From positions 15,197,929 to 15,261,928 of the forward strand of contig CM068541.1 of NCBI GenBank assembly GCA_035048495.1: 64,000 nt of DNA. Direction: 5' to 3'. Position 1 is the first letter of the stretch, and each line of letters opens with the position of its first letter. The DNA comes from Euptelea pleiosperma (taxonomy: Eukaryota; Streptophyta; Magnoliopsida; Ranunculales; Eupteleaceae). The notes beneath the pieces are model-generated. The model was not told where the DNA came from. It searched no databases and saw nothing but the letters and a program-made list of their open reading frames with translations. Position numbers and translations under genes: made by a program. Below are positions 56,331 through 64,000 of this stretch, piece after piece.

Positions 56331-57978
56331 AGCAAAATGCGCGCCAAAGCCATTTCCCCAGAAGCACTTGGTTCATCAATCGGAGACTCTTGATCCCTAG
56401 GTCTCTCACCTTTTTAGGGGCACACGTGATCCTCCATTAATCCACCAACGGGTACCCTTTCCCATCTACTTTATTGAACCAAAGAAAGTGATTGAACAAG
56501 TACTCCACTTTCCAGACAACCCTCACCAGCATAGAGAACATAGAGAGAAAGTACATAGGGAGGTTGGAGAGGGTGCTCTTCAACAAGACGATCCTCCCTC
56601 ATTTGAAAAGTTATTTCTCTTTCCACACAAACAGTCTCCTCTCGCAACGCTCGATGACGGATCCCACATCGCTGACGATCTGCTAGGGGCTCCAAGAGGA
56701 AGGTCAAGGTATGTTGTCAAAAATGACCCAATGGATACGCCCAAAGTGGAAGCGAGGCCTGAAGCATTTGCTACTTCTCCAACTAGGTACAACTTGATTT
56801 TTTGAAGTTAACCTTTAAACCCAACACTGCCTCGAAGCACACCAGGATCCCTCTTAGAATTTGATATTGCTCCCTCCTAGCCACCATAAGCACTAAAGTT
56901 CCATCTGCGAACTGTAGGTAAGATATCGTAGGGCTCGGCACCCCTGGCTAAAAGCCTACTAGAATACTGCTGTCAACTGCTCTATCAACCAGCCTATTGA
57001 GAGCCTCCACCATAATGATGTATAAGAAGGAAGAAAGGTGGTCCCCTTGTCTCAGGCCTCTCGAGCTCCTGAAATGGCCTATAGGTGATCCATTGACTAG
57101 AATCGAGAAAGAAGCCGTAGAAATACATATGTGGATCCACCTCCTCCAAATTTAACCCAACCCCATCCTTTGTAGTAAGTAGTCAAGGAAGTCCCAACAA
57201 ATTGGTTGTAGGCTTTTTCTCAGTCAATTTTACACGTGATACCTGGCTCTTTCAACCTTAGTCTCGTGTCTATGCTTTCGTTGGCCACTAGCACCCCATC
57301 CAAGATTTGCCTTCCGTGAACGAAGGCTCTTGTGAAGGAGAGATTACCTTTGGGAGAACCTTTCTAAGTCTGGAAGCAAGGGCCTTAGCTAAGACCTTGT
57401 AAAAACTCCCCACCAGACTGATGGGTCTAAAATAAAAAATGTCCATAGCTTCATGACGCTTGGGAATGAGAGCATATCGAGAAAGCTCTCATATTGGAAT
57501 TCCTCAACTACTACCATGAAATCTCCTCCCACTACCTCCCAATAATGGCTGAATAAGGCAAGAAAAAAAATGCCCGAGCTCGAGGCCTTATCTCATTCCA
57601 ATTCCTTAACAGTTGAGAGAATCTTCTCTTCTTCCTATAGTCTCCCTAACCATGAAACCTGATGATAAAAAATGTAGTCAAAAGACAACCCATCGAACTT
57701 TGGTCTGTAGTTGGAGGACTCTGTGTACAATCTGGAATAATAATCGACCACTCCCCTTCCAATAGGGTCCTCATCCTCCAAACTCGAGCCATCAATCTCA
57801 TTCTTGGAGATGTGATTGATCCTTCTGCGAATGTTGGCCATGCGATGAAAAAAATCTAGTATTCCCATCCCCCTCCTTGAGCCATCTGATTCTAGATTTT
57901 TAATGCCAACTAACATCCTCCATCTTAGCCAAGGATTGGTAGGTGTAAAGAATATTTTCATATTCTATTTTGGCAAGT
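56330..57978 (-). pseudogene. L1 reverse transcriptase remnant
   Basis: Minus-strand frames contain, in order: 'FFHRMANIRRRINHISK' (57860-57810), 'VVDYYSRLYTES' (57760-57720), 'PDGF'-region relics, 'GSFYKV' and 'RQILDGVL' relics, 'ILVNGSPIGHFRSSRGLRQG' (57110-57050), the catalytic block as 'QFADGTLVLMV' (56920-56888), 'LPLGAPSRS' (56710-56684) and 'LSNLPMYFLSMFSML' (56575-56530). This is the canonical block order of a plant L1 polymerase. The catalytic YADD/FADD appears as FADG, losing the second aspartate, and stops interrupt the frame. Inactive. Confidence 0.8.
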
Positions 57979-59466
57979 AGTCCGTTTGACACAAAACATT
58001 TTTGTAACTGTTCCTACGAGCACCAGTGTAGCTTCGAAGATGTCGTGGTATATATTCTTCACCAACTATGTGAAGACTAAAAGATGAAGATCGCATGAAT
58101 CAGACAGTTGACGACTTGAGTCATCTGAGTAATTGCTATTCGCCCGTTGAAGATCGTGTCCGTTCGCATTAAAAGGTAAGTGACTTAGTGACCATATGAA
58201 TAGGATATTAAAAGATTTTAATATAATGGTTGAACTTTGTCAAATGACAAACCCATGTCAAATTCGTGCACAAGAAGTAAAAATATTGACTAAGAGAAGT
58301 CCAATCAATTGGAGTTTACTCTATAATCGATTAGACAAGTCTAATCGATTGGACTCTCTAAGTACAATCGATTAGACCTATGGGACAAGAACATTCCCAA
58401 TGTACAATCGATTAGACTCTCTGAGTGCAATCGATTGGACCATCCGGGACAGAATTTCCAAAGTGATCAATCGATTGGAACCTGTGTACAATCGATTGCT
58501 GTTTGCATAGAAAATTCATCCATACAATACAATTGATTAAACTAAAAGTACAATTGATTACACTTCGCAGAAATTGTAAAAATTTTAGATCTAGATTTTG
58601 AGTTCCCACTCTTCTACTACTTGCACGACCTTGGGCTTCCATATTCTTATAAATAAAGCCCTCTTAAACTTAATAAAAGACACAACAAGATAAATAGTTA
58701 GCTTTCTAAATTAAGAGTAGTCCTTGCTTGAAGAGAAAAAGCCCTAGCTTTCACTATTAACCTTGTGATCTTTTCTCTTCCCTACAATCAAATCTTAGAG
58801 CTTGATCTTCACTTTTCCTAGGTTTTTCATTTAGAACCTTAACCTAATAAGCCAGAGAATACCAGTGTGACTCAACACTTTTGAGCAACTGTGGAGTTCA
58901 GGGTGTACTGAATCCTTCGCCTTCAGTCGAGACTGTCGTGTGAAAATTAAGATCGGGGTGTACTGATCGAAGGTAGGTTTGGGTGTACCAAAGTAAATAA
59001 GTGGCAAAGGCTTCATGATTGGGAGGGCGCGCGTGTGATTCGTAGCATGGAGCCAGAGGACGTGGACCCGCCGGCAGTAGGTCTTGGCTAAGGTTGAAAG
59101 CTGTATTTGCAACGGTGTTGCGTAGATAACTTTTATAACTCATAACTTCTCAGTTAGTGATACTTTCCGTCTGGACGTGGTCCAATGGTTTTTTCTTTGC
59201 TAAGGTTTCAAAGTAAAAAACTCGCATGTGTTATGTGTTGATTGTTTGTCTTCCGCATCTTGTTTAGATTGTTACAAACGATACAGAGAAAATATATCAC
59301 GGAGATATATTCAATCTACATCGATTGTGATAATCACTTTCTAATCAGTCAACTATTTTTATATTGTTGCATGTGATTTTGTTTTCCCTACCAGGACTAG
59401 TAAATTGTGTTAGGATAAAGAGAATTTTAAATACATAATCAACTCCCCTTCTAGGTATTCTAAACA
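57979..59466 (+). mobile_element. Solo LTR inside the L1, with ATCGAT-word cluster
   Basis: L1 sequence is recognisable immediately on both sides: on the minus strand 'LLAKIEYENIL' just below 57979 and 'LPKFSL' just above 59466. The insert ends 'ccccttctaggtattctaaaca', typical of plant LTR 3' ends. The left end reads '(ta)gtccgtttgacac', probably a mutated TG start. Flanking AAGTA/AAGAG is a weak 5-bp duplication. The 58300-58560 stretch holds seven AATCGATT and three near variants. Related pieces lie at 32270-33090 and 38295-38440. No internal coding region or second LTR. Confidence 0.65.
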
Positions 59467-59499
59467 AAGAGACTGAATTTCGGTAGGTGCCATTGAGTT

Positions 59500-60494
59500 T
59501 GAGTCTTCTACACCTCTCTCCTTATGACATGGCTATCTCTTCCTCCTTTCTATCAATATCATCGATATTAGACAAAATACTCTTCATTTTTGACATCGAT
59601 TCAGCCTAACACCTCACGGATCCATTGCACCGGTTGTTTTTTCAGAGCTTGCAAATTTTTATGGAAGTAACACCTGCTCTACTTTGGAAGGATAAAGAGG
59701 GCCACCATGATCTAACTGATTCGACAAAATTGGGCTTTATCATCCACATATTCTCTAACTTGAACGACTTAGGCTTGGATGACTACTCCCCTGTGTCCAG
59801 TAAGATGGGAGAATGGTTAGACATAGGCCTTGGCAATAGGCGTTGCATTGCTAAAGATAGTGTACTTCCCAGGACCCAAAAATCAGGAATATATCTAGTC
59901 TGCAAAGAATCGGCTCTAGTTGGTTATTAGACCAAGTGAATGCTCTTTCTTTCAAGGGGAGGTCCATCACCCTGAAACAATGAACAAACTCCTCAAACTT
60001 TTGCACACTCTTGTTGTATCTACAGGCACCTTTTTTCTCGTGTGAGTGTCGAATGGCATTAAAGTCACCCCGATACACCACGGTAAGTCATCTCAATAAT
60101 CACAATCTCCAATTCTTTCCAAAATTGATTACTCAAGCCGCTTTGTCAGTAGGACCATAGACGCTGGTGAGAATCCAGTTGAACCCATCGCCTAAGTGTG
60201 ACAAGCTAAGGAGATAGTAAAGGCACCAACCAAGTCCTCGTAGACATCCACTGACTCTGCATCCCACATAATTAAGATCCCCCTGAAGCCCCAATGGCTA
60301 GTAAGGCGCACCTGACCACTATTCTTCTTGCCCCAAAGATTATTAGCGAAACCAAAAGAAAGACTTTCCATCTTTGTCTCCTGAAGAAGAACAATCTTGG
60401 CCTCACTATCCCTAATCACACTCTTGACTGGTGCTTTTTTGATGGTGTCCCCAAGCCTCCTAACATTCCACGATAGAATCTTGGTTGTAGACAT
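59500..60494 (-). pseudogene. L1 endonuclease remnant
   Basis: The minus-strand ATG at 60494 opens 'MSTTKILSWNVRRLGD', the N-terminus of an APE-type L1 endonuclease. 'VLLQETKM' carries the metal-binding Glu, and 'HWGFRGILIMWD' corresponds to 'G.SGGIL..W'. 'GDFNAIRH' carries the catalytic Asp-Asn pair (about 60070), and 'FTWSNNQLEPILCRLDIFL' (about 59950) matches 'FTW.N.......RLDRFL'. The enzyme nicks target DNA to prime reverse transcription. Stop codons separate the blocks. The closing 'SDH' block is degenerate. Confidence 0.82.
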
Positions 60495-60719
60495 AAAGGA
60501 TATAAAAATACCATAGATAAGTGTCGCCTGGGTCAGTGCATTCCTACTTGGGAACCCTTGCGACTCGTTGATTCCAAGAGGATGTGTACACCATCCTCAC
60601 TAGGACCCAACCTATAGAATTCCCTTTTAGTCTTGGGAGACCATAGTGGTTCTGTGGACGAATTTGAGAATGCCATCTCAATCAGAGAATCTACAATTTC
60701 AGATACCAAAATAGGACCC

Positions 60720-63050
60720 CCTTTATAACAAGGAGGGGGAAGGAATCGGACCAGTCACAAACCTTAGACTCAAAGTTATTCCATCCTTCGTAAGCTTGTC
60801 CCGACCTACTTCAGAGGTGGACCTATGCTCAATGCATTTCCTAGCCTGAGAGGTAACAACGAGGTCCCTGTTGCCTAATCTTTCCAGTAGTTGCTCTAAC
60901 TCAGCCCAAAATCTGTTGAATGTAATCCCTAGTAAAGTGCTCAAAGAAAGAATGGAATTGAGGCAAGGTAGATTGTGAGGGGTTGCTAGCGACACAGTGA
61001 AGGTCCTATGGGGGAGATGAACCGCTGAACTATCCCCCCTAGTGGTGGCGATTTGCATCGAAGCCCAAGATGGGAATCCGTTACTCTCTTCCACCCTATC
61101 TAAATGACGGTAATGCAGGCTGGCTTCCACGTCCTCTATCATCCTAATGCTCTCTTCCCTCTCAGTGAAGGAGAACATAGAAGTTGCAGGTATATATACA
61201 ATTACGAGAGCATAATGGTTGATATGGAGATCCTTGTATAACTTACTGAAGATTCCTATGAGCGGACGAGTACATATGTGTTCGCCTTAGAAGAAAGAGG
61301 CATCTTCACCATCATTTCCCCGCTAAAAAATTGGGCTCCTCCATCTAATCGATTGGGCATCTCGAAGTGCTGCATTTTCCCCCTCCTTCATCTTCTTCCC
61401 ATAAACACTCCCCTGCAACCTCTGCTACATCATCTGAAGAATGCTTTGTCTGATCTGTCAGAAATTAGGAAATCGCTCACACCGTGCTATTGATAGGAGG
61501 TCTGAGGAAACCTTGGTTAAAAGGGTCGACTTCGATGGGCCAAATCTCTCACAAATAATTGTCCCGCCCTCAAAACCTGGTCTATTACTCAGCTAGACCA
61601 CAAATGGATGTGCTGTCTCCAAAACACTGGGTTGAGAAACAGGGTCCAAGCCCACATTGAAGCCTACGGGCTCAGTGTCCAGACCCACCATCGATTCACC
61701 AGGTGCGAAGAAACGAGGTGGTAACCGGTTAGGTTGCGCCTTTCTTTAGCTGACACGTTCCTTTGGTATGCGTAACCTATACTTATGCCTATCCCTTCGC
61801 TTCCTGCAACGCCTCATTTGAAATCCACCTATCACGTGCTTTGTATGAGTACGACCCTACCAAGCTTCTGATCCTCGGCTACCATATTGGCACCTGGTAG
61901 CTTCCCGTACAGGGAGGTGTAAGGCTATCGATGTTGCTAACACGTGCCTGTTCTGGTGAATCGTTATCGTGAGCCGCCGACAACCAATAGAGCTCCTGTT
62001 GTTAAAACAATGGATCTTGAGCCATAGAAATCCTCTTCTCCTTATCTGGATCAGCTCTAGGGATAGCAATGGAAGGAGGATGCGACGCCAACTCTATGCT
62101 GATGAACAGTTCATGCCCTCTATCCAATAGGGAGATCGATCTAAGGATGTCCAAAGCTCTGGCTTTCACGTGAATCATGGCTTTATGAAGATCCTACAGC
62201 TCCGCCGTTTCTCCGGCCGTCTTGACATGGCCCCCTGCCAGGTCACCAATCAACAAGAAAATATTGTGTGCCCAAAGATGGAATGGTAGTCCTCTCAAAG
62301 AAATCTAAGAGGGTCCCATGAAGGAGGAAACTTCTAAGGAATTTACATAAGGGTTCAACTTAGAAAACTCCACTCTACTCCCACTCACTTCCACTGATAT
62401 CAACCCACAGAGAAAGTTGAAAACCTCCATTGAAGGAGCAAGAAAGGCTTGCTTAGGACCCAAGGGGCAAAGGACCACCTTGGGCACCAATCTGGTTAGA
62501 TCTTGAATAGCCACACCGATATCTTCCCAAAATGCCTCCGGATTCTCCACAGAGAAAATCACAGCCTAGCTTCAATTGCCATGAATGGCTAGCTTTGAAT
62601 CCATGTACCATATCGCCACAAGTTGTTGGGAGGTCCCCCTAATGATCTAACTGGACACATTCACAGAATATGCTTGTTCACCGCAAGAAAGTCCACCATT
62701 GGGTGATGCATCTTCCTTAGAAGACTCTGTTGCTGCATCTACTTTGATCTCATCACCAAAGATAGCACCGAAACTATCTTCCTCTACCCTCTTCCTTCGC
62801 CTCCCATAGGAAGGAATAGACTCTTGTTTTTGCCTTTCGGGGTAAACTCTGTCATCCTGATAACAACTATTTGCTGTACTTTTTTTCCACAAACGCTTAC
62901 CTTCACCTTTGGTTAGGTCTTCTACCACTAACGAAATGCACCAAATGCATTCATCGAAGGAAATGATAATTTTCATCACCTGCTGCCTACTAAACTCCTT
63001 AAGGGTGATACACTACCTCCCTTCCCATCTGGTGACTTGAAAAACCTTGG
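60720..63050 (-). pseudogene. L1 ORF1 remnant with DUF4283-like domain
   Basis: The minus strand opens with 'VMKIIISFDECIWCISLVV' (about 62985-62925), the start block of plant L1 ORF1, followed by a basic/acidic linker ('YGRRRKRVEEDSFG'). A DUF4283-like domain spans 62600-62150: 'AIWYMDSKLA', 'VLCPLGPKQAFLAPS', 'ISLRGLPFHLWAHNIFLLIG' and 'ETAEL.DLHKAMIHVKARALD'. Plant ORF1 proteins bind element RNA. No CCHC zinc knuckle is evident. The frame at 61178-60723 probably encodes the C-terminal linker. Several stops interrupt it. Confidence 0.7.
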
Positions 63051-63060
63051 ATTCCACTCG

Positions 63061-63575
63061 ATAAAAATAGGGCTTTTTTATAACTTTCAAGCCCTTAGGG
63101 TTGGGCTGGGCTCAAATATGTAAGGTCCTTCTAAATAAGGGCTGGGCTAGGGTCACACTCAAGGGGGCCCCGCCCTTAATAAATCATCTACGTTTTAGTT
63201 AATTTTATATATTACATTATAAAAAACAACGCACTTAGTGCATCTTTTTTGTTATATAAAATGACATACTAGGCGCGTGATGTATTTAAAAATAAATTAA
63301 ATTACCTTTTTAAATAAAAAATAGGTTGTTCCTGTCGTTGAACACTTAAAGTGTCCAAGTGTTAATGAGTGGTCTAGACTATCTAGGGAATCTAACCCTC
63401 TTTTGAAAAATAAAATATGCAAAAGAAAGGAGGGAACCGGTTGGTATGGCATCCCAGTTTTCTTAAGTAAACATGTCACATCGTTATTGGTGTTGGTAAC
63501 TAATATTATCTTAAAGATACAATTTTGGGGAATTTCCAAAAGATCGGGCCATTCCAAAATTATGACAGGCTCAAA
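63061..63575. other. Spacer between L1 and SINE
   Basis: GC-poor DNA with 'gggctgggctagg' repeats near 63100-63160. A minus-strand frame of 108 codons (63297-63623) overlaps the SINE and has no domain. Confidence 0.5.
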
Positions 63576-63588
63576 ATCATTCTTATTT

Positions 63589-63782
63589 AACCAACGAGGG
63601 GTTGGTGAGATGGTCAAGATCACACCTCAGGAAGTGGAGGTTCTGAATTTGAATCCCCCCTTGGTGGCCACCCTTTAGACTTAGGCCCAGCTTACCTAGT
63701 GCGTGTGGATGAGGGGTTTTGTACATGCCCGAGGGATTTAGTCGAGTGCTCTAAGAGACCTTGATACCCTTGTATAAAAAAA
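63589..63782 (+). mobile_element. Au-like SINE, TSD ATCRTTCTTATTT
   Basis: A-box-like 'gttggtgagatggtcaag' and B-box-like 'aggttctgaatttgaatcc' lie at tRNA spacing. The 194-bp body contains 'gagggatttagtcgagtgc', like the 3' part of plant Au SINEs, and ends 'cttgtataaaaaaa'. The flanks ATCATTCTTATTT (63576-63588) and ATCGTTCTTATTT (63783-63795) match 12/13. Confidence 0.8.
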
Positions 63783-64000
63783 ATCGTTCTTATTTTGAAA
63801 ATTTTAAGAATGGTTCAAAATCGGTCCAAAAAGACATTTTTGCTAATGTAAATTTATAATATATCTTTTATTTTATCGAGATTTTTAAAAAGACTAAAAT
63901 GACTAAAATATTTCATTTTCAAACCTTAACGGTTCACCCTGTAAAGAAAAAATTGTGATCATCCATTGAAAAATCTACATAGATTAAACCGAGGAAATAT

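Larger units (their letters stand above)
55165..63060 (-). mobile_element. Near full-length decayed L1 LINE, split by a solo LTR
   Basis: In minus-strand order: ORF1 (about 63050-60720), endonuclease (60494-59500), [solo LTR 59466-57979], reverse transcriptase (57978-56330), post-RT/zf-RVT region (56330-55200), then a short 3' end with 'aataaaattttaccttataaag' and an A-rich tail near 55165. Without the LTR the element is about 6.4 kb, the usual size of a plant L1. Every ORF carries stops and frameshifts. Target duplications were not found. Confidence 0.85.

Noticed and set aside
58300..58560. ATCGAT cluster as a CRISPR array or satellite
   Set aside because: The repeats are 8-10 bp with irregular spacing, inside an LTR in plant DNA. 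There is no constant repeat-spacer pattern.
1..64000. A previously undescribed multi-gene defence or biosynthetic system
   Set aside because: The window is repeat-dominated plant DNA with one complete gene. Nothing resembles an operon-like or clustered gene system, so novelty is confined to the repeat families.

Overview
The window is nuclear DNA of a flowering plant. The evidence is intron-split genes with GT/AG borders, a plant-type GTE bromodomain gene, AAACCCTA telo-box motifs in a 5' leader, Ty1-copia, L1 and RTE retroelements, tRNA-derived SINEs, a plant-type Helitron, and hAT-, Tourist- and CACTA-like elements. The sequence does not name the species. The repeat load, the 3.4-kb intron and the nested insertions suggest a moderately large genome. 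I see no bacterial, phage or CRISPR system.

Genes are sparse. (1) 2.87-3.16 kb (+): the last two exons of a Gly/Tyr-rich protein whose upstream part is not recognisable here. (2) 20.9-30.3 kb (+): the one complete gene, a GTE8/10/12-like BET-family bromodomain protein. It has a non-coding first exon and ten coding exons (about 718 aa), with every junction in phase, and TE-filled introns 1 and 9 of the transcript. (3) 52.33-52.92 kb (+): the first exon of an ACD6/ITN1-like ankyrin-repeat protein, without recognisable downstream exons. (4) A possible orphan exon lies at 15.56-15.73 kb.

The rest is mobile DNA. 0-20 kb: copia gag remnant, L1 fragment, RTE fragment, an internally deleted copia element with short LTRs, and a 1.9-kb inverted-repeat element (8-bp duplication) that carries two Tourist-like MITEs, one of them inside its own right terminal repeat. 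30-40 kb: LTR debris, a tandem array of about 0.6-kb units split by a 2.3-kb solo LTR, and short Helitron-like elements. 40-54 kb: a dispersed GGTCAGTGG/CCACGTGG repeat family, a mini-CACTA, a long hairpin, a 1.3-kb Helitron, three MITE loci of one family, and three tRNA-derived repeats within 0.6 kb with both nested target duplications preserved. 55-63 kb: a near full-length but decayed L1 on the minus strand, split by a solo LTR that carries an ATCGAT-word cluster; a SINE lies at 63.6 kb.

The most interesting pattern is a set of short, probably hAT-type elements. Most begin with CAAGG/CATGG-like ends followed by TTTAAA. They have 8-bp target duplications, but each is filled with a different short self-complementary word. 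Two of them flank or sit inside the GTE gene.
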